From Alisma plantago-aquatica (Eukaryota > Streptophyta > Magnoliopsida > Alismatales > Alismataceae), in NCBI GenBank assembly GCA_963693085.1, contig OY856411.1, positions 113,638,767-113,702,766 of the forward strand: a stretch of DNA of 64,000 bases, written 5' to 3'. The notes beneath the pieces are model-generated. The model was not told the DNA's origin and made no database searches. It was given only the letters and a program-made list of their open reading frames with translations. Position numbers and translations under genes: made by a program. Below are positions 32,317 to 43,887 of the stretch, piece by piece (within the stretch, counting starts at the first letter, position 1; the number at the start of each line of letters is the position of its first letter).

Positions 32317-33795
32317 CTAAGAAATTAACAATCTGAATCCAAACATACTACAATGTATGAAGCAAAGAAAAGTGTTTATTTTATTTCTCAATTAGTATGT
32401 ATTATAGAGCATAATGATCTATAAGCTACATAAATATTACTATTTACAAAGTTATAAGTTATTCCATATATAGAATTGTTTCTTACCCTATAGGTGGAAT
32501 TACAAAATAAAAAGGCTACCTATACTTGTACAAAAGACTAGTTGCAAAGGGCAACATAGCCATTCCAAGCTATCCTCGATTCCAAACTTTAGCAAATGCA
32601 CTACGAGTCATTTTCCTCAATGGTACCTAAGCCGAGTTGGTTTGGAACACCCAGAAAGAGATAAATAATGTATGGGTCAGTAAACATTGACTGTTTGCAT
32701 GATAAACATATTTGAGCATTATTAGGCATCTAAGGAGAGAGATGGGTGACTCCAATAATGTAGGTGATTACTTCATGTAGGTAAGTTCAGGAGTATATAG
32801 TTCAAAGCTATATAAAAAATAATAATCCTATAAAATCTATGAAAAGAATATAATCATTTCAGATATTGCCTGATTGAATCACAACAATAAGAAAATGTAT
32901 ATGTAGGTTAGACTAAGTCAATCTATTATAAGGTTAAGATCATACGATCCTGAGCCAAGGAGCAAGGTGGATTAAAATTCTGATCCTCCAAGGATAAGGG
33001 GGAGTAGAACGCTAATACCCCAAGGGCAAGGGGAGTAAAACCCTGATGCTCAATATATATAAAAAGTTACAATTGTACATAAGTACCTATACTCTAGATT
33101 ACTAGTCTAATAACAAGCATGCAAATAGTTTGGCAAGATTAAAGATTCCATAATCAATATATTCAGCAATGTAAAGATTGTAAAATGGGTTATAACCAAA
33201 CATCCAAAGATAGTTTCACATTGCAAAAAAAAATTTAGTTCATGGAGCAAACAAATGGTGTAAAGATAGAGAAATGCTCAAAATGCCCCGTTATGGGAAA
33301 ATTGGGTCTATAATCAATTTAATGCTCGAATGTAAACATGAATTGCACATACTTGATCTTCATGACTAGCCCTATCTCTAGGGGTGAGCTTCACAGTCCA
33401 TCATTCTCAACCTAAAAGTGTTTTATAAACACATTAATCAATAATAACCCCTTTCACAATTGAAGTATATGTAAACCTAGTCATAGTTGCCTAATTTCAA
33501 GCTAGGGTCTAGGAATACTCATATATGTATGCCATTAACATTCAAAATAAAATATTTTGATGGTTTGGGCTATTATTTTTCCAATATTTAATTGAGGTTT
33601 TTTCCCTTAACCATTTCTATTGAAATCAGTCTTATTCTTTTTCTAATATTATCTGTCTCTATATAAGATTAAGTATTTTAAGGTCATTCATTCATCCAAA
33701 TTATAGCTGGTGTTCTCTGATTTTGACTCCTAATATCATGTATTTTTAATTCAGTTAATCAAAGTCAAACTACTCATTATACGTGATATATTTAT
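32317..33795. other. Unassigned non-coding sequence
   Basis: AT-rich, only short frames. A stretch at about 32985-33050 has CCAAGG-ATAAGGGG and GGGGAGTAAAAC repeats, like those in Ty3 LTRs. No element ends identified. Confidence 0.35.
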
Positions 33796-36700
33796 TGAAA
33801 CACCCTATATGATTATCCATACTACTCTAGGGTATAGATGACCGTTAGTTTGGCTAGCTAATATTCTGAACGTAGGAGTTATAGATATGAATCGACCACT
33901 GATCTAGACAGATCAGCTTCCGATAGGTTTGAGTGTAGAAGGTTGATTAGGGTTCAATTACAGATTCTTCCCTTGGTCGGAGTTGATAGCGTTGTTTCCA
34001 GCCAAATATCCAGCAATGGCTAGAAGGTGAGTGTACTCCCCCAAAATGTGTTATGTGTCATCATGGAGAAAGTCGTGTTGAGTGGTGGCATGGAGTGAAC
34101 ATTTTATGGCAGTTATACGAGAAACATCATTAGATATATAGCACGGGACCAAGATAGGTGATGCTTTCCGGTGTCTTTGTGGTTGACAATGATTGGATCT
34201 GGATTTAGTTGCAAGGTCTAGCCCACTCTGAAGTTACAGCCCGACAGTCTTGGCTTCGTAGGTGAAGATGTGGCTAGATAGACCATGTGCAGTTATCGGT
34301 CGAGATTGATGCCAGAGGAGGCATTAGCAAAGGAGATGCTGACAGAATTAAGAGTGAAGGGAAATGATGTTTCATTGCTGTGTGGTGGTTGCTGGAGGAT
34401 ACATAGTGTTGCAGTTTGTCTACAAAATGATCTACAAGGTAGTTTCTTTGTTGCAAGGTTGATGGTGGTCACTGCATGTGGCCTTCATGCCCTGCGGTAG
34501 CCACTATAGGTGGTATAGATGCCCCCGTCCGTGGTGACTGCAGTTCTAGGCGGCCGTCTTGCTACATCATTCGTTGGGGGCAGGCAAGGCGGGACTGTAG
34601 TGGGTTAGGTTACTTTTGAAGGATTACGGCAGATCACCAATGTGCGAAGATAGGAGGCCCCCTCGGTTATCTTCTTGTCTGCGCACTTGCAGGTGGAGTC
34701 ATCCAACTGCTAGGGTGGTCGGGGTCAGGAGGAGGAAGAAGAAGATGGTTAAGGACGAAATGGTTGCTGGATTCTCTCATGGGGGTTGTTTTGTCACTAT
34801 TGAAGACATTGGTGGTTACCGCAACTATAAGTCCTACAGATATCATGGTGGTGTGCAAAAACGACGTGGCGGCAGTGGGATCTCTAGAGCCGGCTGTGGG
34901 ATCTCTGGAGACGGAGCTCCAGTTCCTGATGTAGGCGCCACAGTAAATATTGAGGTTGAGTGATGGGTGGAGGTGTGATTGGAGAGGGTCAATCTGCAGG
35001 AGTCCATAGATCTTCAGTCAAATTTAGGGCTGGCGGTGGCTGCTCTTCTGGTGTAACGGCTACGTATGAGGAAGGGGATGAGCATGAGGACTAAGGAAGT
35101 TGCAAGCGGGAACGGCTCTGGCGATCGGCGCGTCTAGGTTTTCCTCCGCGTGTTGACCAGCTTGGGGGGAGGGGGTTCCGGCGGCTGGAGTGCGCCGCCC
35201 CTTTCCCCCTAGGCCCCTTCCTCGTCCGGAGTAGCAGGGTCGTGGTCTGGTGGGCGTGTGCCGGGCTTTCGGGTGTGATCCGGGCATGACGGCGTCGGTT
35301 GTTGGGTCGCCCTGACTTGGTTTCACCGGGGGCGTCTTGGGAGTTGGGAGTTGGGAGTTCGGAGTTGCTCGTGATTCTCTGGAGTCTGGGTTAGCACTCA
35401 GCTTTTCCAACCGTGGTGCCCTGAAGGTTGGGTGCTGGTTTTTCGCCTTTCTGTGGTCTTGCTGTGTCGGGCGGCTCCTCTCTGATCCCCTTTCTTCTTT
35501 TTCCGTCCTTTTCCGTTTTTTGTTCCTGTCTTTTCCTTTTTGGTTACGACTTGCCTTGATCTGGCGGTGTGCTGCTTTGCCCGAGCCCTGTTCTACAGGT
35601 GTGGGGGAATCATCGGGGTTCTCGGTTGGGTGATGGACACCTCTTTCTGTGTTGGTTGATCCTCTTGCTTCTTGGGCTTTGTCTTGAGTCGGGGGATAGG
35701 GATAGTTAGTTGGTTGTAGTGGTGGTTCTTCCCGAGCAGTCCACACCTTTATCTTTTTTCACCAGCTTTTTCTATACAAGTTGATCAATTTTAGAGGGCG
35801 TTATCCACCTTTGTCTCGGTTGCCTTTTATCTGTTTGTCTGGTTTCTTCCTTTTGTGGTGGTGTCGTGTGTGTTGTGTTAGGATGTTATTTGTGTTCCAA
35901 TTAAAGGTTGAGGCTTATCTTCATGCCTCTCGATGCTTGGTGTTTGGCTCTGCTCTGCTATGTAGACTGTGGAGAGCTGACAATGTTTATCTGGATATTT
36001 GTTCCGGTGATTTTGGTCTTAGTAGTGAAGGTCTCGTTGATGCAGGCTCTATCTTTAATCGTGGAAGTGGAAGAATTCCGTTTGAATGCTACTTTATCCA
36101 GCGTGTTGGAAAAGAATTCGAGCAGAAGCGTCTTAGTTTCATCCTATCAAACTTGAATTAGGTACATCTTACTTCTATCTCATCAAAATTGTGTGGATCT
36201 CTTGTCTTTATAGATGTCGTATGGCTATTCTTATTTTAATGCCGAGCTTACTTTCAAAAAAGAAGAAGGGGATGAGCAGGGTCTTAGCGTTCAACTATGT
36301 GCACTAGAGAAGAGGGAGCAAAAGGAAAGGTGGAAGGCACAGAAATAGGGCAAGTAGATGAGTGAGAGGAAGAGGAAAAGAAGTGGAGGAGGAGCAGATG
36401 CGTTGGCTTGGCCTTTGTAGCAGCTTGGTATTGCGTATAGAGCGTGACCAGAAGAAAAATGGAAACGAAGGGACTTACATGGGGAGGAGAAAAACAATCG
36501 GACACACTTAGGTAATTGAATGTAAGTTAATGATATGCACATTGTGTAACTCTTACCAATTAAAATTATGGTCAAACAAACTCTAAATGGGATAAAAATT
36601 GAAAAAGAGGTATACTAGATGTAGGACTACCTAAATAAATTACTAATTTCATATTTTAAGTCAGTTAAGCCTAGTAAATAGAACAAGGACAATATGGTCA

Positions 36701-37310
36701 ATTTAGGGTGTTACATGGGTATAGGATTCAGTTGGATTTGTAATATTTTCCCCAAAAGTTGATATACATACTCTTATAACTATATGTAGCGTTTACAAGA
36801 TATTTTGTTACATAACTAAATTTGGATGTTATATTTTATAGAACTACATATTGAAGCTATATATTTTCATTCAATTACTTGGGAAGATAAACAATGGCCA
36901 ACTAACTTCAAATTTGGCATGATGGTTAAATAAAATGTGAGGAGTGAAGACTTACATCAATTTCACTTTTTGGAAACGTTTGGAATTTCACTACATCACT
37001 TGTATATTATTCTTCACTTAAGGCATTTATTCTTTTAGCCAGTCAATCATGACTCAATAATTTGCATATTATTTTCATATATTTCATCCTTTCATCCTAA
37101 GATGGCACCAGAGTGTCAAATATCAATAAGGAATATATGTAATTAACTTCACACAATAATTAATTAATTAATTTTTGTAAAAATTCATACAAAAATATTT
37201 TATTAAAAATTGTCTTTCTTGAATTCAATTAATCCTAATTTAATATATTTCAAGGAAAATAGTTTAACACTAGCATAATAAAAAAATATGTTAAGAATAG
37301 GGAATGTCAG
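33796..37310. repeat. Repeat B, paralogue of repeat A, with a 1.2-kb retrocopy inside
   Basis: Collinear with 25001-27297 from about 33827 onwards. On the minus strand the part 36715 down to 33796 has LTR-like ends (TGTAACACCC and GGGTGTTTCA, which are mutually inverted), but homology with copy A continues beyond 36715, so the LTR may be only part of the repeat. Interrupted by the insert at 35085-36264. No coding potential outside the insert. Confidence 0.55.
35085..36264 (+). mobile_element. LINE-like retrocopy with GC-rich 5' part
   Basis: 1,180 bp flanked by 14-bp direct repeats GAAGGGGATGAGCA (35071-35084 and 36265-36278) and absent from the paralogous repeat A. It ends in ATGCCGAGCTTACTTTC plus an A-rich tail, as plant L1 LINEs do. 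The first ~650 bp are much richer in GC than all surroundings; the last ~450 bp are not. No RT or endonuclease is present. It is probably an internally deleted LINE (5' UTR joined to 3' end) or a SINE-like derivative, moved by a LINE. Confidence 0.75.
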
Positions 37311-37381
37311 TCTCTATATCCTACTTTGGTAGTTACACAACCTGTGGTTGAGGATATGGATGATTTCCACAAATGTACCAC
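37311..37381 (+). pseudogene. LINE fragment left of the Athila-like element
   Basis: Sequence continuous with 54367 onwards once the Athila-like element and one ACCAC copy are removed. It reads in one frame as PVVEDMDDFHKCTT and would belong to the N-terminal part of the LINE ORF1. It is too short to identify by itself. Confidence 0.45.
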
Positions 37382-39165
37382 TGATGGAGCTTCCACTTGT
37401 GTGGAGTTGCGTGCACCACTAAAAATCCTAAAGATAGTAAGTCTTTAGGTTTAGCCTTGCTTATACTAGATTAAAAACTCCACCCACGTATGCTAGGATA
37501 CGTGGAAGTCTTATCGTAGTATAGTTAAGGGTCGAATCCACAAGACAATGGTCTTGTTAAGATCAACAAGATAGAAAACGTTAGAATTTCAATTAACTCC
37601 TTAACAGTTGGTATTTAGATCAAAGAGTTGGTTTGGTTGTTTAAGCTAAGTACAAGTAAAGTAAAAGCAAGAAAGTAATTTAGAGGTTGTGAACAATGTT
37701 AAGAAACCACTAGGATGTGACCGACTTTCACCACCACTACACATGGATCAAAACATGCAATATAGTAACATAGCCTGCAATAAGAGTCTAAACAATTCGT
37801 ATCTTTGTAGATTTAGTTTCCTTTCGGAGAACTAACTATGAGAAGTGTGGCAATGTTGCAAAGCCAGCCATCCCCAAACGAATGGTCACTTACTTTGCAT
37901 CATTCCCTTCGCAAAGTGTGTTCCTCGACTTATCAAGGTTGTACTTTCATACGTCAACTGATTCCATTTCATAGTATGAAAGTACAACGATGAAAGTAAG
38001 TTTACTCCACTCCTTGAAAAACACTCCTAGATACCGAAACAGATGCATGGTGACTACATGCATCAAGAACCAACATTCAATCGAGATTCGAATCTAATAG
38101 TACAAACATAGACAATTCATACTAATAGATAATAAGTAACACAAGTTGGTGATCAAGCAACAAGCATTCATTAAACGATTGATGTTGAACTGAAAAGAAA
38201 GTATATCTCTATTGCAAACTTATGTATTACATTGCATGAAATGAAAGCATGGGTAGCGGGGCCACTCCCCGCACCCTAGTGTATGAGACTACTCGCTCAT
38301 AGCAAGAACAAAGAAGGAGGTGAGAAAAGAGAGAGAGAACGTCATCTCCATGAAGGAGGGAGGAAGGTCGACCCCTTGGAGGAGAGAGAGCAACGATCTT
38401 CACACTTCATAGCTTGCTTGATGATGAATCCTCCTCTTCCCACCTTCTTTGTTGATGAGAGAGAAAGTAGCTTGGAGATGGAGTATGGATCTCAGATCGA
38501 CATCCTCGGGGCAGTGGGTGAAGGATGGAATGGCTCTGGAACAATAGAGGCAGCCTTTGGACGTCTAAAAACTTGATTATCTGTGAGGACCCCTTTGGGT
38601 TCTATTTATAGGATTTTGAGTGAGCCTTAAACAGTTTGGGGTACGTGGGTCCAAACGGTCTTAGAGACTGTTTGGATTTTCACACGGTTTGGAGACCGTT
38701 TGGACTCTCTTGGTCTGGAGACCGTTTGAGTCCTCTCGGTCTGAAACCGTTTGCTTTCATTCGATCTTGGGGTCGTGTGGCTCAATACGGTCTCGGGACC
38801 GGTTGATCTCCATTCAGTCTTGGGACCGGTTGATCTCCATTCGGTCTTAGGATCGTTTGGCTTCATACGGTCTCGGGACCGTTTGGCTTCACACGGTCTC
38901 AGGACCGTTTGATCTTTATTCGGTCCTGGGACCGTTCAGCTTCCATTCGGTGTTGGGATCGTTTGGCCTCCATTCGGTCTTGGGACCGTTTGGGGGGTTT
39001 TGTAATTTTTTTGTGCTTTTCTGTAAGAAGTGAAAGGGAGAAGTTAATCTAATGGCATATTTACAAAAAGGTAGAAAGTTAAAGATTCTATCTAATTTAA
39101 CTGAGAAAGAGTAAGAAAAACTGAGGAAAACTAGTGAGATAACATCGCAAAATGGGAGGTTATCA
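37382..39165 (-). repeat. 3' LTR of the Athila-like element
   Basis: 1,784 bp. Contains a 26-bp repeat array at about 38640-38995 and a minus-strand TATA box at 38603-38610, as in the 5' LTR. Confidence 0.95.
38640..38995 (-). repeat. 26-bp palindromic repeat array, 3' LTR
   Basis: About 13 units of ~26 bp around the core CGGTCTCGGGACCGTTTGG. The core is a palindrome (CGGTC, 4-5 bases, GACCG). The array ends about 30 bp from the TATA box. Confidence 0.9.
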
Positions 39166-39180
39166 CCCCCCCAACTTAGA
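39166..39180 (-). other. Polypurine tract of the Athila-like element
   Basis: Minus strand TCTAAGTTGGGGGGG directly before the TGATAACC start of the 3' LTR. A similar run, AAGTTAGGGGGG, lies at about 40329-40340. Confidence 0.8.
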
Positions 39181-40437
39181 GTCTAGCTTGTCCTCAGGGT
39201 AGATAGAGGTAAGGCATGTAGTGGCGAGGCGATTTTATTTAGTGAAGATTTCCATACTCTTGCTTCAAATCTAGACCAGAGATCTCTTAGAGTTTTATCA
39301 GGCTTCTGCTCGCACTAAATCTTTCAGGTATTGGGAGTTGCGTGGATCTCATATTTCTTCCGTATTGCGTAGCTCGCATTGGGACCACCTTTTTCTCGAT
39401 CACATTCTATGCATGTTTTCAACTCCAATAAGTTTTATACTTCTTTTGAAAAACCTACTGGAAACTAAGATAGACATGAGGATTGGCTAAAGGATGATGT
39501 GTAACTCCCCCTTTTTGTGGGGGAGGGTTTATTTAAACTTTTAGGTTCTCACTACCGGTCGTGACACATCTGTCTTTGTGAGGGCAACTAAATGTACCGG
39601 CCGGGCGATTCCTTTATCAGCTTTTTCATATATTTAGAGATCTTAGGATCTCATTACCGTGCGTGACACATCTGCCTTTATGAGGGCAGCTGAATGTACC
39701 GGATGAGTGAGACCTTTATTAGTCCTTCATATAGGTCCTTAGTGTGGCACAACTCTCATGTTTTTATTCAACACTCTGGCTTTTATTCTTATACTCACAG
39801 GCTTAGGAGTTGGATATTTAGGGATTTTGTTTGGGTTGCTAGGCCTCTTTTTTGAAAAGAAGAAAACTGTTCTTGGAGTCTCCTGACATGCACTTATTTC
39901 AGTTTCGTACTTGGTGGTCCACTTGCGAGGTTTCTTGATTTAGATTTCACCTGGTTCCCTCCCGTCCTTGAGAGAGTTTTAGCTGGCTTCGGCTATGATG
40001 TTAACTTGTGGAGAGTCTAGAGCAGAGTTGAAGCAAAAGCATGGAAATCGAGTGTGAAAGTAATTTATTAATTCGCCATTACATGCCTAAATGCTTTTTC
40101 TATTATTGCTTTTTTTAGGACTACTTTGATTCTAGATTTGGCTGGGGGTGACCATTTCCAAGAGTGATGATGTTATACTTATGTAAAAAAATTATTCTAT
40201 CAAAGAAATTACTGAAAAAAGGTCTAAATGTGAAAAGAAAGATAAAACAATGCATAGAAATACAGGGGTGAATAAAAAGAGCAGAGGGAGAAGGGTTGAA
40301 AAATGATACCTCACCCTTGTCCAGTGTACCCCCCTAACTTATCACTCACTCTGTCCTCAGAGTGTCAATGTGATAGGTTGAGAAGTACATGGACAAGGGC
40401 ATTAGGCTTCTGTTAGTCCTTTGTTAGCTCCATGCGT
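39181..40437 (-). other. Spacer between ORF3 and 3' LTR, Athila-like
   Basis: Non-coding. It includes a second polypurine-like run (40329-40340) and two related segments near 39545-39600 and 39640-39720 (CTCACTACCGGTCGTGACACATC and similar), an imperfect direct repeat of about 110 bp. No ORF. Confidence 0.6.
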
Positions 40438-41010
40438 TTAGAGAAGATTGGCTGCGAACTTTCCACGTAGAACATGGTAATCCACGTCCGTCATGTCCTC
40501 CACTGGTCTTCCATGAACTATGAGGGTGTACATCCAGTAGACGTGGAAACCGCAGTCGTTTGATTCTCAGAGCTGCTGGGGGCATCTGTGGCTGAAAGCT
40601 GGGCGATGAAAGTGTTCTTTATCATATGCCCTTGTGTGCTTGATTAAAAGATCATGTAGTTTGTCAGCACATTCCTTTTCCACCTCCTCCGTGGGCGTGT
40701 TAGCTGTCACATCATACTGGTTCTGGTTAGGATCAAATTGGCTATCAGAACTGTTATAGATGATTGTTGTTCCTTCAGGAAGGTTCATTGCCAGTAACAT
40801 CCAGTGCTCTGAGTGAAGGAAAGGAAGCATAATGAACTTCGGAGTTGTATGCTGGAGGCAAGAGATAAGCGCCTCCGTGGTTCTGAAGTTCTTTAGCTTT
40901 AGTAGGTCGTCCTTCATGTAAGATGATGCCATATAAACCGTAGGATGGTTCCGTCCGAGGAGATATTGATAAGCAGTCATCAGGCTCACGGATAGAAATC
41001 CTTGTAATTG
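40438..41010 (-). pseudogene. ORF3 C-terminal Ulp1/C48-like protease segment
   Basis: Reads MTAYQYLLGRNHPTVYMAS, then KFIMLPFLHSEHWMLLAMN with the His of HW at 40804-40806, then TTIIYNSSDSQ where Ulp1 enzymes usually have YDS (Asp replaced by Asn), then CPQQL, a stop at about 40570, and ESNDCGFHVYW with the catalytic Cys at 40552-40554, ending before TAA 40438. The spacing of His, Asp-site, Gln and Cys is that of SUMO-protease family C48. By family, it would remove SUMO-like modifiers. The Asn codon could come from Asp by one G-to-A change. Confidence 0.65.
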
Positions 41011-41439
41011 TACAGTTTCAGGAGGGTATCTGCCATGACTAGAATATCTCCAGCTTGAAAAATGAGTTCATCTTTCTCAGCATATAGCCTAGACATGATG
41101 AGTCAGAGTTCATTTTCAGAAAGACTCTTGCAAGAGGAAAGGTCGAAGTTAGGAAACGTTGGTTCTATGGTAGGTAGGGGCACCATTTGTGTGGAAGGTC
41201 TATTGATGGTGGCCCTTGATATCAAGTCGATTTCCCCTGTGTCATCTTCCAAATAAAAAATGTAAGGGTCCCATTGTCTTTTTTCAGGGACCGTGGCGGG
41301 TTGTTGTTCTTTCTCCAACTCCGTTAATGTTCGTCGGAAAGGTCACCTTTGTGGACGTTGGATGGCCGAGAAAAGATAGCGAGGGATGTCATCTGGCGCC
41401 ATAGTCGGGTCCTTGAAGAACCTTCTGTCACATATGAGC

Positions 41440-42040
41440 TCCATGGCGTAACACCCTCGTAGCGAGTGAAAATATTCTGTGGCCAGCTTGGTGAATGGGG
41501 TTTGTTGATTAAGCACTTGTATGTGGCGTATAGTGCAAAAAGCACAATCTCCAGATTTGTCAGCGATTTGGACTGGTGGAGCGATGATTTGGAACCAAGG
41601 TTGGTTCCAACCATTCTTGAGAGAAGGGCAGACATCCCAAATTAGTTTGAGAATTCGGAAGGGGATGCATCTTGCTTCTCCGACTTCTTCTCCAGCAAAG
41701 TTGATTGTTCCGACCTTTAGTTCGTTGGCACAAAAGTTGTACACCTTGGCGTCGCAGGTCATGGTGTCAACGATCATGAGTAGCCAATGGCTAGAAACTT
41801 GAAAGGGGATAGTGAGATATCACACTTTTCGAGTGATCCCAACGCACAACCACTCTATAGACTTATTGCATAAGTCTTTGTATAAAAGGCTCATAGCCAG
41901 AGCTGGTGAAGCGTTGAAAACTAGATGCGGTCTCTATGAGCTTCTGTATATTTTGATAGAGTTGGCAAGAAAGACACGGAAGATTGCCATCTTCACTGTT
42001 GATTGCGGTCGAAGGATGGTGCGTAAATCTTCGTGTGTTA
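41440..42040 (-). pseudogene. ORF3 upstream Ulp1/C48-like protease segment
   Basis: Starts with LTHEDLRTILRPQ and AIFRVFLANSIKIY, matching the N-terminal helices of C48 proteases. After two stops it continues YLTIPFQVSSHWLLMIVD with His at 41787-41789, then AKVYNF at the Asp position (again Asn), and VQIADKSGDCAFC with Cys at 41544-41546. It lacks the Gly after Cys that most family members have (DCA instead of DCG). I cannot exclude that it is a substrate-binding pseudo-protease. It is separated from the second segment by an acidic linker. Confidence 0.55.
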
Positions 42041-43350
42041 GCTTGCGCTTAGTTTTTATATTCATGTAGATGATGTCCCCCCCATTCTTGGCATAATCTA
42101 AAATAGTGTTTAGGATAAAGATATCTTGAACAACTAGTGTAGAGATGGCCGCCATGTCTAGATCTTTCATCAGATGAGGTAGAGGTGGTGGCGGGGGTAG
42201 GTCCTGTGGATGGAGTGGAGTCTGCGCACTATCTTCTAAGGACGGAGGTAGAGCGTCATCTTTGTTTGAGTCATAACTGGAGTTGAGTCTATCTTCTGTG
42301 TCTAGACTCACTCTATCAGGTTCTTCCTGTTCTAGGGGGAGGTTTGTAGATTGTTGAATTGCTGCTATAACTGGGCTTATGCTGGTTTCCATGATACATT
42401 GTTGAAATTCAGCAAAGGCGGCTTCTTTAACAGTTTCCCCTAGTGTTCCCAAGGTTGAGAAATTAAAGAACTGGTCCCCATATGACATTGTGACATTGCC
42501 ATTATTAGTTGGGGATTTGGGATCTTGGGTTCCACCCTCTTGGTGGCCTCTATCTTGTCCTGGTTTTGCGGGGTCTGCCCCTCGGCTGGTGCCTTCCCCA
42601 ACATTTCCTGGGTCATCGGGTTGATCGTTTGAGGAGGAGATGTCATTGTTGGAGTTAGCCGAGGAATCAGAGGCCTCATCATCATCTTCAATGGCATCAT
42701 CATCGTCATCCGCTGCCTTATCCTTTGTCTTCATGATCGACTTCTTTTTGCACTGCCGATGGATTGCTTGTAGCTCTTCAAGTGCCACTTGCACATGCTC
42801 GTGGGTTTCGAGTAGTGTGTCGTGGCTGTCTTTAAGATCCGCGTATCGTGCTTTGGTGGAATGGAGTCATGCAGACAAATCAATTGTTTGTGTGTGAATT
42901 TCATTAAGTTCTTTGGTGGAGTTCTCCTCCTGGCGGCGGATGAGTTGTAGAAGGTTGTTGTTGATGTCCTCCAAGCGTGAGCTTTGAGCAATTTGCTACT
43001 GCTGAAGCTCGCGGAGGGTCGCAGGCAAAGGTTGAGTTTGCGTAGAGACCCTGTCGATTTGTTGGGCCAACGCTTCTTGCTGGCCTTTCATCTCGAGTAC
43101 CAGTTCCGGCCAGGTTTGTAAGCGGGTCTCGATGTGGTGAACTTGCTGAGCTACTGCTTCTTGATGTTGTTGGATGCTTGCGATGATGCCTGGCAAGGCG
43201 GTGGTCTGCTCGTCGGTCTTGGAGACATGTGAAGCAATTTCCTGCACACAAGAGAAAATAGACGATAATATGTTAGAAGGACCGGTGAGGAGGTTGCGAA
43301 TGGCGTTGAATTGTCGTCTGAATTCTTCACCGACGTTTGAAAAGGGGACC
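42040..43350 (-). pseudogene. ORF3 coiled-coil and acidic linker
   Basis: From about 43350 the frame gives FSNVGEEFRRQFNAIRNLL, then Gln-rich heptads around 43250-42800 (IASIQQHQEAVAQQVHHIE and similar), a Lys-rich KKKSIMKTKDK, an acidic DDDDDAIEDDDE block at about 42700, and a Pro-rich DLPPPPPLPHL block at about 42190. It probably mediates oligomerisation. In-frame stops at 42996 and about 42869. Confidence 0.6.
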
Positions 43351-43887
43351 CCAGAGATGGAAGGGTGAGGTGGCTGGGGTCGGGGTGGAAGGGTGGCAGT
43401 GCCTTACGAGAGAGACACTATTGATGGACTCGCGAATTGTGTGGTGACTGTTGATGGAGTCACTAGCAATATCGGGGTGGTGGTGGTAGACGGGGGTGGT
43501 GGATGGGAATGATGGTGGCCTCCCGGGTGAGAAAGGAGGAAATGGAAATGAAGAGGGGAAAGAAATTGAAGTGAAGGTGAGATTGGGTGTTGAGGTGGAG
43601 AAGGGATTGCCCGAAGGAGAGAAAAGTGAGGCGGAGTATGTGGGTAAAGTTGTGGATGTGGATGAGGAAATTATGGTCGGCGTTGTTGTGGAGAATGGTG
43701 GTAGAGTGATGGGTGGTGGAATGGTGGAGGGTGGTGGTGTGGTGGCGGAGTGGTGGAGGGTGGTAGTGGTGGTGGTGGTTGTAGAGGTGAGCCCAACATC
43801 TAGATCGAAGATGAAGGTTTCTGGTGTTTCGATGCTGTGTGGCAGCTCTGCCTCTGGATTGATCTTTGATGTGGGTGTTTCGGATTG
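43351..43887 (-). pseudogene. ORF3 Thr/Ser/Pro-rich linker
   Basis: Same frame as the ATHILA domain after the TAG at 43888. Very rich in Thr, Pro and Ser, including a run of Thr and repeated PPP; low complexity, probably unstructured. It ends at a TGA near 43335, close to the frameshift into the coiled-coil part. Confidence 0.6.

Noticed and set aside
35060..35746. 228-codon minus-strand frame, Pro/Arg/Lys-rich
   Set aside because: It lies in the GC-rich part of the LINE-like insert and crosses its left boundary; long frames are expected by chance in GC-rich sequence, and the composition is low-complexity.
38627..38866. Minus-strand frame over the 3' LTR array, and the similar one at 53823-54158
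   Set aside because: Also translations of the 26-bp repeats in the LTR, not conserved proteins.
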